Assembly (NCBI GenBank): GCA_026419785.1
Contig: JAODTK010005765.1
Coordinates: forward strand, 62,001-126,000
Length of the DNA stretch: 64,000 nucleotides
Origin: Sclerodactyla briareus
Taxonomy: Eukaryota > Echinodermata > Holothuroidea > Dendrochirotida > Sclerodactylidae
Direction: 5' to 3'
In this document: positions 1-12,114 of the stretch, one piece after another
How positions within the stretch are numbered: position 1 is the stretch's first letter
Layout: the number at the start of each line of letters is the position of its first letter
Made by a program: the position numbers and the translations under genes
The notes under the pieces: generated by a model
Told to the model about the DNA's origin: nothing
Databases searched by the model: none
What the model saw: only the letters and a program-made list of their open reading frames with translations

Positions 1-640
1 CTCTGATATCTTCACACACAAAGGTAACATGGGGTCAAATTGCGTTCATTCGATTCGGAAGGTAATTTGAGATCCGAAAATTGCCACGAAAATTATTCGG
101 CCAAAAAAACTGGAAAAAAAGGTCAAATTGAGGTCAAAGGTACCAGTGGAGGTCAACCGATGTGAATCACAATGGTGCACCTCCAAACTTCGGCAGACAT
201 TCGGTTTACATGTTATGGCCAAAAACGAATTGACCTTTGATGACCCCCGATTTCGCTTTGAAAATCTAATCAGCTCATCTACCTAAATATCCTGCATCTA
301 TATGCGAAACCATGTCACCATAGCACCGACGGTCATCCGTAATCTTGCACACGAGCCTAAACAATAAATTAATAAAAAAGGCTAATTACCTCACTTCATT
401 ATTAGTGACTTCGTGCCCAAAATCTAATCAGATCGTGATTCAACCCAAACCACGAGTACACTCAAATCTTTGTCGCAATTGCACTTGCATTTCGAAAGAT
501 ATCCTGCTCAGAGGAAGTGTGCACACACACAACACACACACACACTTACACACACTCCCACACACACCACAACAGCACACACACACATACCCCCCCCCCC
601 CCCACACACACCACACCATAGTGACCACGAAGTGCTCCAC
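1..640 (+). repeat. Family A minisatellite element, 3' part
   Basis: Positions 240-520 align closely with 47,110-47,400. Shared blocks include GAAAATCTAATCAG, CATCTATATGCGAAACCA, CATCCGTAATCTTG and ACGAGCCTAAA, followed by ATCCTGCTCAGAGG just before a (CA)n tract. The stretch at 1-240 carries TGACC/TCAAGG-type sequence like the monomers of this family. The 5' part lies outside the window or is diverged. The sequence is non-coding. The open frames across 345-815 are low-complexity His/Thr/Pro or Cys/Val translations of the CA tract. Confidence 0.7.
521..622. repeat. (CA)n microsatellite with internal C-run
   Basis: Imperfect CA dinucleotides, interrupted by a run of about 13 C near 591-603. 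It sits where the other family A copy (47,395-47,415) also has its CA tract, so it is probably an integral part of the element. Confidence 0.9.
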
Positions 641-884
641 CCGGAATTTCATTATGCGAGACAACAAGCACCGACAACCAAGTGCATTGGAACGGGCCTT
701 TTGTCATGCGCACCAGCACCTCTGGAACACGTGCCAACGATTCTCCGGGGCTCCTCATCTGGAAGTTTCAAGTCATAGATTGAAAACCATTTATTTTAAG
801 CAAACCTATGGTTAATGTATTATTTTTTTTTGGACCGCGCATTAACTCGGGGTATTGCGTTTATAAGCCAATGGTTGTAATAAA
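641..884. other. Unassigned intergenic sequence
   Basis: No gene, splice pattern or named repeat is visible. The stretch separates the family A tail from the family B head. Confidence 0.4.
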
Positions 885-2383
885 TAACCGAAAGCACAAA
901 AGGCTCTTAGTGTTCCTTGATGTTTCTGTCAACTCATAGCCAGACACACGGGAGATTGTACCAGTTCATTATAGGCAACATAAACAACATAATGGACAAA
1001 ATTTCTATCTTTACAAAACCAACTAATAGGGGTTCACACTTAAATTTCAAGGTTTTCAGACTGTGAACTATGGTAACTTAGATGACTCACGACCTGAAGC
1101 CCAGATTTATTTACAATAGGGGTTCTGGACTTCATCATGGGGAAATAACATACCAAGTTTAGGCCTCATTCAACCCGACCTATGCCAAAAAACAATAGGG
1201 TTATTGTACTCCATAAAGGAAGATACACACCTAATTTCACCACCAGTGACATCAGACCAACCGTTCTGACTTATCGTGTTTACAAGGTTTTCAAACTTTG
1301 ACCTCTTTGGTTCGACCTATGACTGACCCCTTAAAACAATAGAGTTTCAATACTACATCCTGGGGGAACAAACATACCAAGTATGGCCTCATCCAGGGGG
1401 CGTGTCAATCTTATCAGGTGTAACAGCCCAAATTGGCTTTTTCTTAAAATACAATTTTCACAATTTTCTACTTTTCGTTCAAAATTAACTCCTGACCTGA
1501 CCAAAAACATAGGGTTCCGATCACCAGAACATAAGAAAGCTTTACACCTAATTTCAACTTGATCAGACCCAACCATTCTGGACTCTTATCCTGTTTACAA
1601 GGTTTCAGGACTTGACCTCTGTGACCTCTAACCTGACCCCAAAACAATAGGTCATGTACCTCATCATCGGGGAAACACATACAAGTATGAGCTTCATCCT
1701 CCCTGGTGGGGTCGAGTTATCATGTTACAGCCAAAATAGGACAAAATATCCAAATTTTCACAAATTTCTATCTTCGACTAAAATTCACCCGACCTGAACC
1801 AGAGAATCAGAAACAATAGGGTCCTGTAATCCCCACAAGAAAGACGATACAAATGATTTCCAACTGGATCAGATCAACCATTCTGGCTTATTGTGTGATT
1901 TACAAGGTTTTCAGATTTTCTACTTTGCTATGGTTGGGACATCAGACTGCCCTTCCGACCAAACAATAGGGTTTCAGTACTCATCATGGGGAAAACACAT
2001 ACAAGTATGAAGGCCTTCAGCATCCAGTGGGGTCGAGGTATCGTTTGTGTTTGTTACAAGCCACAATTGGCCAACATATCGAATTTCAACAAATTTTCTA
2101 TTTTCACCAAAATTCACTCCGGACTGAACCAAAAAACGATAGGGTCAGTCCTCCCCATAAGGAAAGCTAATAACCTAATTTCAAATTGATCAGACCAACC
2201 CATTCTGGACTTATCGTGTATTTACAGGGTTTTTCAGCTTGGACACCTCCTGGTGACTCTGAACTGACCCAAAAACAATAGGGTTTCATGTACTCATAAG
2301 GGGGGAACACACAACAAGTATGAGCCTGACCTACCCAGGACTGATCAAGTTATCGTGTTTACATAGCTGGGGTCACACCCAAA

Positions 2384-2430
2384 ACCACACACACACACAC
2401 ACACACAAAACACAACACACCACACACAAT
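2384..2430. repeat. (CA)n microsatellite
   Basis: Imperfect CA repeat within the family B element. Confidence 0.85.
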
Positions 2431-2789
2431 AGGACTTCACAAGTATTGCGGAAGAGGGACGGCATTTTGCGAAAAAAAACTAAGTCCGAAATGTGTGTTG
2501 CGAGGTGGTGTTTTAAGTCCTCGCATGCACCGGTGGGAACTTGTCCTGGATGAATGGTAACACTCATACTCTCATCACACACCACTAAAAAATCTTTGCA
2601 TCACACTCTTAAAGTATATGCAGGACATGCTTCTAATGCCTTTGGAGGATAGAGGGGGGGTATGTAGAATCGCTTAAACGCATTTTCTTCCGCGGACCGA
2701 TTTCAGGTCCTCGGGGAATAAAAAAATGGCCTCTGCAAGTCGGGTGTGTGTACCAGTTATGTCCGCCGCACGGATAGTACAGTCAAACC

Positions 2790-2905
2790 ACACACACACA
2801 CACCCCACACCCCACCACACACACAACACACACAACAACACACACAACACACCACCACACAACACACACACCACACCACACACACACACCACACACACAC
2901 ACACG
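2790..2905. repeat. (CA)n microsatellite preceding family B tail hairpin
   Basis: About 115 bp of interrupted CA/CCA/CAA repeats. Long open frames on both strands here are low-complexity artefacts. Confidence 0.9.
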
Positions 2906-2952
2906 ACGTGACTGAGAGTTCCATCCTGACTTCCGTCAAGGAACAATTATAA

Positions 2953-2992
2953 GGATAATAATAATAATATTAATAATAATAATAATAATAAC
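2953..2992. repeat. (AAT)n microsatellite
   Basis: Trinucleotide ATA/AAT repeat immediately 3' of the family B tail. Confidence 0.85.
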
Positions 2993-4165
2993 CCTGGTCT
3001 TCATTGATGCAGCCTGCCGATCATTTTTCTCCCTTTTCTTCAACAACAGTGTACTGCTCCTATCCTGCCAGTCCAGCTATTGCTACTTTTGACATGTCCT
3101 ACCCATCTTAGGCCTGATACTTCATGCCCCACTCCAATTATACGCATATATGCTTGAGGCACATTGCTCCTACGAAATAAGAGCATGAATGTGTCTATGT
3201 CAACCATAGGGGAGAGCGCAACCCTCCCCACGCTTTGTGATCATGGCTTAATTTTGTAGTTTGTCTGTTCATCCAAGATGAACAAAATTTTTGGACAAAC
3301 TTTTCCTTGATGACTTTTCGCCGGGTTTGCTGTCTCTATCGGACTCAAAAAGCACAAAGTTGGTCAAAAATGCGGGTGTGCTTTATTAAGCATGACTTCT
3401 ATTTGAAAAATATTGGCATGTGAAACGATGTCTTCAGATTGTACAATGATGCATAACCCCCCACCCATCAGTTGTCTCTGACTAATAGACAGGCATCGGT
3501 CATTGTACCACCCATTAGCCTGTCAGGATTAATTCAAGTTTCCATAATTTATCCACTTCCCATGTTGAAATATATGCAAGATGAAAAACAAATGCAATTA
3601 TTGGACATGACGGCACTGTATATAACTCTCTCATATGTCAAATCATTCCCTATGAATACAACAACAGTGACTGCATCAATACCAATGAAAACAATAATGA
3701 TGAATTCATCATTAAGAACACACATCACCTGAACTGACCGGCCTGTATAGAATCTGATGTGAAGAGGCTGTTTCGGGCATCTCGGAGGTTTTCTCTCAAC
3801 CTTTTTATCGAGCTTCGAATGGATACAAAAGATACACGATGGAGAAATGAGGAGGCATTTGAAATGAATTACATTTTATACAGGCATTTAAATATACAGA
3901 TGGGAAGTTTCACTGAGAAGTATGTGGATTAGAGTTCAAAATCAAGCCTCAAGTACTTGATTTGATTTTTATTCGATTCTACGGGTTCAGGAAGCCAAGT
4001 ACGGTCATCAGGAACTCTGGCCGTATTGATCGTGGATGAGCACCGGCGATACATCGCCTTTCTCCACTAGTGCTCAGAGGATACCGAGGCAGGGGTGTAA
4101 CTATTTCCAACCTGCTCCAGGGACCACCATTTTATGACCCTTCAAGAAGAGGATCAGTGAACTCT
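2993..4165. other. Unassigned intergenic sequence
   Basis: No gene recognised. The open frame at 3,472-3,732 (86 codons) has no supporting splice sites or recognisable motif. A stem-like segment lies at about 4,038-4,077 (GAGCACCGGCGAT... ending in ...TAGTGCTC). The left edge of the large duplication follows at about 4,166. Confidence 0.4.
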
Positions 4166-5129
4166 AGCATTCTCTTACCTGGATGAGCAGAAGATTCTTG
4201 TCCATTGTGACTGCTCACAGCCACCGACAAACTTTATTGCGGATATCCCAAAAACATACCCCAGACCCATGAACAAATTCTACTGCAATAAAGCGGAATC
4301 ATGAGGTGGAGACCTCGCTCATCGTATTTGCATGTACCCGCCACCATGGGAGGAAACGCCAGTGACTGCTAGGAATCCAACCGGAATGTTGTTTGCAAAG
4401 TGTCACTGATACCACTCTGTAATCCCCCTGACCACGGAGGAAGAAGAAAGTACAACTAAAATTTGAACTTGACTAGTGCAGCCGCCTCTGCCTCAACTTC
4501 CTGCCTGCCAAGCAACCGTGCCCAACGGACAGAAACCAGTCAACAGTGAACAATTAACTACCTCAATCCATGTGAACATGTCACAGGGGAAGTGAGACCT
4601 TGGCAAACCGGCATTTAAATATGTATGTTCAGGCAAGTTTCTGCAGAGTATCGGGTCAAATGAGAACCAAGTCCGAATTGGCCTACTGACAGAGTATCTC
4701 AATATTGAAGAATAGCAACAGTGTTTAGGGAAACCTGCTACTCAATGTATAGATACCTGCTCCAATATCTGGGGAGCAATCGTTATTGTGCCCAACAGTT
4801 TGTTATTTGATATTGATATCAAGCATACACCCATGTGCAGCAACAATCACATGATGGAAAGTGACAAATTAAACTGTTAATAAGAAGTCTAGGACAACAG
4901 TAATTGAGGTGAAATTAGTTATTAGGCCAAGTACAAAAAGAAATAGGTTCTTGTCACAACTTTGCAGAAAAGTGGGCGTGTGGGACTTTTTTTTCTTGGG
5001 GGAAGGGGGGGGTACCCGAAGGGCCAGTGGCAGCACTCAACTGTGTTGCGATTATATATACCAAGTGCGAGATGTTTCACTATAGAAACACCAAATAGGC
5101 ATTCCAGTGGTCCGGGCATGACAAATTTT

Positions 5130-5800
5130 GATACTGAAAAATTTCATGGAAAAAGAAAAGAATTTAAAGCGGCTGGAAAGAAGTTGTGCAGGCAGATCTG
5201 GTTCATTTTTTCACTTGGCCCAATTCACTAACCTCAGCTACCATTTCTGCTGCGTTCCCCCTAGGACATCGGATGATAGGCATGTTCCAATGGGGACCAG
5301 GATGGAACAACAGACTGTTGACTATGGTGTCCATGATTCTGGTCCATGTCTGTATCTTTAACGTCACCTCGGTTAATAGCTGGGAAGGAACAAGATAGGT
5401 GGGTTCTCAAAAAGGTATTTAGCTTGTTCTGAACGTCATGATCCAAAGAGAGATTTGCTAGTGGTTTCAGATGATCTCATTATTTCATTTTGTTGAATAG
5501 TGGGTCAACATTTTGCTCCTGTTGTCTTTCTCATACTAAAGTAACCATCAACACCTACCAACCCACTACAGCAAGTCTTCCCCCATGACTAATCTTTTTC
5601 AGAGTGAAAAATAATGTGTGAATTTCAATAGAAAACAAAGAATGTTTGCAGGGTTGTGCAAGTATGACATCAAATATTATTGCATGATGGGATGCTTTTA
5701 AATCTAGCACAATACACATGCACAAACTTCCAAGGACTGTAACTCCGTAACGAAAAGTCGTATGAAATTCGGATTTGGACTGACGCATTCAGTTTTTCTC
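5130..5800 (+). repeat. Dispersed repeat shared with 14,690-15,360 and 28,010-28,345
   Basis: Blocks GTTGAATAG..GGTCAACATTT, GTGTGAATTTCAA, GCAGGGTTGTGCAAGTA, GCATGATGGGAT, AGGACTGTAACT and TTGGAC(T/C)GACGCAT occur in the same order at 28,010-28,345, so this is an interspersed repeat and not unique sequence. The open frames here (up to 89 codons) are interrupted differently in copy 2, so coding capacity is doubtful. Confidence 0.55.
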
Positions 5801-6250
5801 AAGCTAATTATATTAGCTTGCTCCATAATCTTTGCAGTGTCCTGCAAATATCTCAGGACCAGAGGTGGAGCACATCCACTAAGTTTCAAGGAAGCCCAAC
5901 AAACCTTAACAAATTTGCATTAAATTGATCCCAATGCATATTCCAAATTTACTCAGGACAGACGATAGACCACATCCACCAATTTCCATGGAACTTCTGA
6001 CCTATTTTCATAATTTGCACGCACAATGCAAATTAGAAACATTGAAGGATTAAGTGACACCTAATTCAAGTTCAATTTTTCCTGGGGTAACAGGTGACCA
6101 TATCCACAAAGTTTTGCAGGAATCCAACAATCTTCAAAACTTCATTAGAATATTTCAAGCTGCAAATCAAAGGATAATGAACTTGCTATTCTGTATCCTC
6201 CATGCCAAAAATCAACTACCCATGGATAGCTTCGATGTTCCATTGATGAT
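5800..6250 (+). repeat. Family A-like degenerate minisatellite
   Basis: Three diverged monomers about 110 bp apart (near 5,870, 5,970 and 6,090) share GACCACATCCACCAA-like and ATGCAAATTAG blocks with the family A monomer of 46.6-47.1 kb. The copy 2 equivalent is about 15,330-15,800. Confidence 0.5.
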
Positions 6251-6512
6251 CTTGTTAACAAGCCAACAGTAAAACTAGACATTAGCTGGCGGTTAAACCA
6301 CCAATGGGTAAATCCCCACTTTCAGCAATTAGTGGACGACTTTGTCTCATTCTAGATGCCCCCGCAATTTGCAATAAAGATAACAAACAATAATGAGTAC
6401 ACAAAAAAGTCCATGGGTAAGAGCAGAATTGTCTTAAAAATTCCACCATGAGTCCCAACCCGCAAATTTGTTGAAGAAAATGTTTTGTTGAATTCAGAAT
6501 AACAGGATTACT

Positions 6513-6545
6513 GGGGGGGGGGGGGGGGGGAGAGGGGGGAGAGTG
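6513..6545. repeat. poly(G)/purine run
   Basis: A run of about 18 G followed by GA-rich sequence. The proline-rich minus-strand frame across it is a homopolymer artefact. The copy 2 equivalent is at about 16,055-16,085, where run length and surrounding bases differ. Confidence 0.85.
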
Positions 6546-6599
6546 GGGAGTTGGTCTCAGAAGGGTTGCCATGTTCTGAAACACGCAAATTACAAAACA

Positions 6600-7984
6600 A
6601 TCAGTTTACGGAAAATTTAAAATGCCTCCCACGTGGAGGGGTCCCATGGGGCAAGAGGAATATGTTCTGAAACAGGACTCTGCTCTGCAGAGAAGGCAGA
6701 AGTAAAAGTAAAAACTATTAATATAGATATGAAGGCAGATGACTGTACTCATCAATTGTAGCCATATAATATCGCACAATTATAAGAACTACATGCACAT
6801 GCACATGCACAATAGCATGCACATTTGGCAGTCTATTCTTGTATGACGTGAACCAACATTTCAATTCAAGGGAGGACCACTTTCACAGAAGCAACAAACT
6901 GTTACGACAGAAGGAATGAGACATGAAATAGCCCTCGTAAAATAATCCTCACCATAATATGAGATTTCATGTCTGTTTGATGCCTGACCATGAAGAATAG
7001 TCCTCTAAAGAGATGAAGTTGAGATACTGATCAAAGACCTGCAAACCAAACAGAGATTCAGAGAAGATATTAATTTGCAGATATCAAAGACTAAGAGTAG
7101 CTTCTGCCTTCAGTCATAGGCTTGCCAAAACCAGATTGTTAAAATTTTGCTAGTGGGAACTCACATGGGTAAGGCAGTTGAATATGCCACGAGTTGATAG
7201 TTTGAAAGGGCTGACACAAGAACGTCAATAGACAATATACGCAAATAGACTGAGGACTGCTTATAAGGGAGATTATATCTTTGGTAGTTAAGTCCCAAGT
7301 TTGGAAGAAAACATATTTAAAGAACGGCCTATAAAGGTAGGCAAAATCACATTGTTACATTTAAATTCCAGCTTGTTATTCAAATAATGAGCTAAACTGG
7401 AACTAACGTCCAGCCATTGACAACTTCAGGGACAAATATTAAAAAGAAAGCATCAGGAAGAAGAATGAGAGGACATACTCCTATTACTATACGTAAACAA
7501 AAGCAATGCTACAAGTTATAACACATTCATCCGAACAAGGACACTTTAACAGAACCACATTCTATCCCACAATCCACCTCTGTGAGTCCAGGATTTTTGA
7601 GTGTGTAACTTAGAACCAAGGACTAATAGGCTTGGAACGAAATAGCATAGATTCATCTTGAAAGCCAAATACATGATTTTTGCCAAACCAACTAGCCTAA
7701 ATATAATTCACACATAATTTGTTTGTTACCTCCGTTTTTATATTAATTAAATGATAAACTAAAACGATTTATGGTGAATAATTAAAACTGAATTAGCTAG
7801 GAAAAAAATGTCACTTGTAAAAGCATATTGGACGATTTGGCGATAAGGTCTATATACAAGATTTCTTTCTAGGAATATCGAGGCTGACTGGGGTTACCAG
7901 TTGCAGAATCATCAGGGTGGTAAATAGGGAGGCTAACCATTCAAAGAGTATGTATGAGAAGGTCGGAAGCAAGAAGATTACTAA
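6600..7984. other. Unassigned sequence within duplication copy 1
   Basis: No coding signal, RNA gene or named repeat seen. The equivalent in copy 2 is about 16,145-17,510. The change from noisy to identical alignment falls at 7,036. Confidence 0.4.
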
Positions 7985-8790
7985 AAACAAGGCGACGCCC
8001 CCAGTGTCTCGCCTGGGTGTGGATCAGTTGCCATCTAATAGTCACCAGGAAAACAGTTAAAAGGAATTAATGGTGCGTTAGATTTGGTTATATGCATTCA
8101 ACACCCTACTGAATCAGTGATCATTTCAAATTAATTAAGGACGATTATGCACATGTCTCTACTGAAGAAGTGAAGAAGAAGTATAAGCTTGTGGAAATGT
8201 GACTAAGACGCCTTAAATTATGCAAATTAGAAATAGTCGACTTACTTCCTATTGAGCATTTGATCATTTCACATATCTCAGCGACCACACGTATAATGGG
8301 GAAATGTCAACAAACTTGAACAAGTGAATGAATGGGAACAATTTATACACATGCATAACCCCAGTGACTCGAGTCAATGTTAGTTAACATTTGGGGGAAT
8401 AAACAAGGTAGAACATCAATTAAAAGCTTCAGGAAAATCAACCAACTTTGAAACTTGGAAACACATGCAACATAGACACACTGAATGGACCTCCAGGTCC
8501 TCCACCCTATGTGATAATACAATTTTAATAAGTGAATAATCACAAGAGTGCTCTATTCACAGAATGAGGAGTTGTGATGGAATGAAAAAAAATCTGACGA
8601 ACTGTGAATTTGGCTAAATGATGCAAATAGACGACTCATTACGCATATTGACGCTGGAAAATCTAATAGTACTCGACTTCATATCCCACATCTATGTGCC
8701 AAACCAAGGTCAAATAGCACTACGGTTATCTGGAATCTTGGCAACGAGCCTGAACAATAGATTACCTAAATAAGCTAATAACCGTACTTA
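7985..8790 (+). repeat. Family A element fragment in duplication copy 1
   Basis: Begins with AAGGCGACGCCCCCAGTGTC, equivalent to the heads at 46,262 and 57,474. It contains ATTATGCAAATTAG near 8,215, GACTCGAGTCAATGTTAGTT, and then TTGGCAACGAGCCTGAACAATA at 8,735. The CA tail is missing and the family C array follows directly. Confidence 0.65.
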
Positions 8791-8799
8791 ACTAGACAC

Positions 8800-11410
8800 C
8801 GCATGGCGGTGAAGCCAACTTTATATCCCCAACTTGCCAATAACCAGTTTCTATTTTTTTACCCTAAGTGACCGTGAATGACCTTTATGACATGGCAGTT
8901 TTTATGAAAATGGTAACTCTCCATGTGATACATTCCACTCTAAGAGCCATTTTGCATCTGATGGACACGCCCAATGCTATTGCCAAAAACGTATTAAAAC
9001 AGTTTGTTGACCCCTACGTGAGTTTTGATGACCTTCAATGACATGGACGGGGTGTTTATAAAAATGGTTACTCTCCATGTATGCATCCACTCCTAGAAGC
9101 ATATGCATTCCGATGAACACGACTAATGTTATTGCAAAAAAAGCTATAAATTTCATATAAACTTTGAAACTGTAAAACTACCAAAGTATGCTTTCGATCG
9201 AACGGGAAGTTGGTTTCCACATAAAGAACACAAAGGTCTATCACAATCCAAAAATTGACAGTTACTATTTTTTTTGGCCTGTAACTCCCGAAATAAGCAC
9301 ATTTATCAAGATTCTACCTTTAACCACACTGACACCTGAAAGAGGTCAAATTGAGGCAGAGGTCAACACATGCAGGTCAACAATTATATCACAATGTGAA
9401 ACTTCCAGCCTTCACAGATATTCAATTCTCCTGATTATGGCCAGAAAGCACTTTTTGACCCCTAAGTGACCTTGAATGACCTTTAATGACATGGCAGCTA
9501 TTATGAAAATGTAAACTCTCCATGTGATACATCCACCTCTAGGAGAGCATTTGCATTCTGATGAACATGCCCAGTGCTATAGTCAAAAAGTACTGAAATC
9601 AGGTTTTTGACCCCTACGTGACCTTTGATGACATGCAATGACATGGCGGTTTTTATGAATTGTAACTGCATGTGAGCTTCCAACTCATAGAAGAATTGCA
9701 TCCAATGAACACGCCTAATGTTATGCCGAAAAAGGAATAAATTAACGTTGACCCTTGTACTACCAACCGTATGATGCTTCCGATCAATGCGGGAGTTGGT
9801 TTCCCACCATAAAGCACACCCAAGGTCTATAACATATCCAAAAATAAACCAAGTCATTTTTGTGCGTAACTCTAAATAAGCACATTATGGGCAAGACTCA
9901 AACCTGTTAACCACAACATGACACCCGACAGAGGTCAAATTGAGGTCAGCGGTCATACACGTGCAGGTCAACAATTATATAACAATGGTGAACCTTCCAA
10001 CCTCAACAGATATTCAATTCTCGATTTATGGCCAGAAAACAGTTTCTGACCTCAAGTGACCTTGATGACCTTAATGACATGGCAGGTTTATGAAAATTGT
10101 AACTCTCCAGTGATAACATCCACTCCCAGGAGCATTTTGCATTCGATGGACATGCCAGTGCTATTGCCAAAAAGTACTAAAATTCAGTTTGGACCCTGAA
10201 GGGACCTTGAATGAAACGTTTAATGACATGGCGTATGAAAAATTGTAAAACTCTCATTTGATACATCCACTTCTAGGAGCATTTTGCATCTGATGAACAT
10301 TTGCCCAGTGATATGCTATTGCCAGAAAGGTACTGAAATCAGATTTTACCCCTGAAGTGACCTTTGCTGACCTTCAATGACATGGCGGTTACGGTTTTAT
10401 TAAAAAATTGTTACTCTCATGTGATGCATCCATTCCTAGTCGCATATTGCATTCCAATGAACCGCAATGTTTTTGTGAAAAAGCTATTTACATTAAACTT
10501 TGACCCCTTGTAACACCAAAAGTAGGCGTCCGAAAAAAGCGGGAGTTGGTTTCCTCCATAAAGCACCCACAAAGGTCTATCACATATCCAAAAATAACCC
10601 AGTTTCTATTTTTTTTGCCCGTAACTCCTAATTAAGCAATTTATTCAAGACTCAACCTTTAAACCACATGACCCCCCCGACAGAGGTAAAAGTGAGGCTC
10701 AGAGGTCAAACACACAAAGCAGGTTAGCAATTATTATCACATGGGAACCTTCCAGCCTTCAAGATATCCATTCTCCGATTATGGCAAGAAAACAGTTTTT
10801 GACCCCTAAGTGACCTTGAATGACCTTAATGACATGGCAGTTTATGAAAAGTGTAAATCTCCATGTGAACATCCACTCCTATAGGAGCATTTTGCATTCT
10901 GATTGAAAAATGCCCAGTGCTATGCCGAACAAGTACTGAAAATCAGTTTTTGACCCCCCTACGGGACTTTGATTGACCTTCAATGACATGCTGTTTTTAT
11001 AAAAATTGTTACTTCCATGTGATGCATCCACTCCTAGAAGCATTGAGCATTCAATGAACCAAGCCTAAGTTCTGCGAAAAAGCTATTTTAATAAACTTGA
11101 CACCTTGTAAACTGAACAAAAGTAAGTGTCCGATTGAAGCGGGAGTGGGTTTCCCCCATAAAGCACACAAAGGTCTATCAAAATATCCAAATTAAAACCA
11201 GGTTCTATTTTTTTTGCCCGTAACTCCTTAAATAAGCACATTTATTCAAGAACTCACCTTAAGTGCCACATGACAACCGCAAGGTTCAAATTGAGGTCAG
11301 AGGTCACACACATGCAGCGTCAACAATTATATCACCAATGGTGAACCTCTCAAGCCTTTCACAGATATTCAATTCTCTGATTATCGCCAGGAAACAGTTT
11401 TTCAAAACTT
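8800..11410 (+). repeat. Family C TGACC-rich composite array, copy 1
   Basis: A higher-order repeat in which AAATAAGCACATTT recurs at 9,292, 9,885, about 10,625 and 11,230. Intervals are roughly 600, 740 and 600 bp. Within each unit, shorter blocks (TGACCTTGAATGACCTTTAA, then ATGACATGGC, GTAACTCTCCATGTGAT, GGAGCATTTTGCATTC, AAAAAGTACTGAAATCAG) recur about every 180 bp. Other blocks (GCGGGAGTTGGTTTCC, AAAGCACACAAAGGTCTATC, GGTCAAATTGAGGTCA) occur once per unit. No protein is encoded. Confidence 0.8.
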
Positions 11411-12110
11411 TCTCCTTCAAAACTTGCAGGAAAGACCTGGATATGAGCTGGGCTTACTGGATGCTGAACACTGAAACCATTTACACGCTATGATGGGGGT
11501 TAGACAATGTATTCCATGCTCCCATGGTTTACTCGGACCTATACCAAAGCCCGGCAAGCGGGCAGAGTGACATGGGACAAACACTTTTGGTCAGTGCAGA
11601 ATCCTCTGCAAGGTGCAGGATAGGCCATACCTTAGCTGGTACCTTAATGTGGGTGGTAGGGTAGTGGTGAACACATGAAGGTAACAATCACCTAAAATCC
11701 ACTGTTCAGTTCTCTCATGCTGAGCACCCAGCAAGACAGCAAACAGGTTACCATTTACTTCCTTCTATGTCAATCATACTGCTGATGCTGGTGTTGTCGT
11801 GGATCATTCAGGAAAGGTTATTGCGATGAGAGATGGATAAATAAAGAGAAGCTTGTTAACATGATATCTGTAGAATATCACTATTGATAGCTCCAAGGAG
11901 AAGTGTGTGTTGGTTGCAAAAATGGAGAATTGGTCAGTCAGTTAGGCCTCAATCAAGGTGGGCAGAAGTTGTATGGTTGAAAAATGACAAGGATTCTTAC
12001 ATCTTTGTGTTTCTGTAAATGTCTGGTATGGATCGATCAGGATTTAAACCCAACCTCCCAGGGACGTGACGAGACACTACAATGTGCTAAATACTAAGTG
12101 TGATTAGGAA
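11411..12110. other. Unassigned sequence between family C array and GACTCG element
   Basis: No gene is recognised. The sequence is identical in copy 2 at about 20,933-21,632. Confidence 0.4.
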
Positions 12111-12114
12111 AATA

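Larger units (their letters stand above)
885..2955 (+). repeat. Family B minisatellite element, copy 1
   Basis: The head at 888-960 (GAAAGCACAAAAGGCTCTTA, then TTCCTTGATG and GGGAGATTGTACCAGTTCAT) matches heads at 50,645 and 51,460. The body is a degraded tandem array with a period near 320 bp. Each monomer carries AACAATAGGG, a CATCATGGGGAAA-type block, TATGAGCTTCATCC, GGGGTCGAG, and a TGACCTCTGGTGACC core that recurs near 1,330, 1,650, 1,975 and 2,290. The tail has a (CA)n tract and then an imperfect hairpin at 2,924-2,942 (TCCTGAC / GTCAAGGA arms). Monomers differ mainly by one- or two-base indels. About 350 bp at 2,430-2,780 between two CA tracts is not monomer-like. It encodes no protein that I can see. 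Confidence 0.7.

Noticed and set aside
345..815. Overlapping open frames of 70-156 codons on both strands
   Set aside because: They are translations of a CA microsatellite and C-run (His/Thr/Pro or Cys/Val repeats) within a repeat tail.
2674..2952. Cys/Val-rich and His/Thr-rich open frames
   Set aside because: Low-complexity translation of the (CA)n tract at 2,790-2,905.
6282..6584. 100-codon minus-strand frame with polyproline
   Set aside because: Created by the poly(G) run, and the frame is different in duplication copy 2.
8800..11410. CRISPR-like or satellite-centromere interpretation of the regular repeats
   Set aside because: The units are 180-740 bp, nested and diverged, and lie in a eukaryotic context with no spacer structure or cas genes. 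A local minisatellite-type array fits better.
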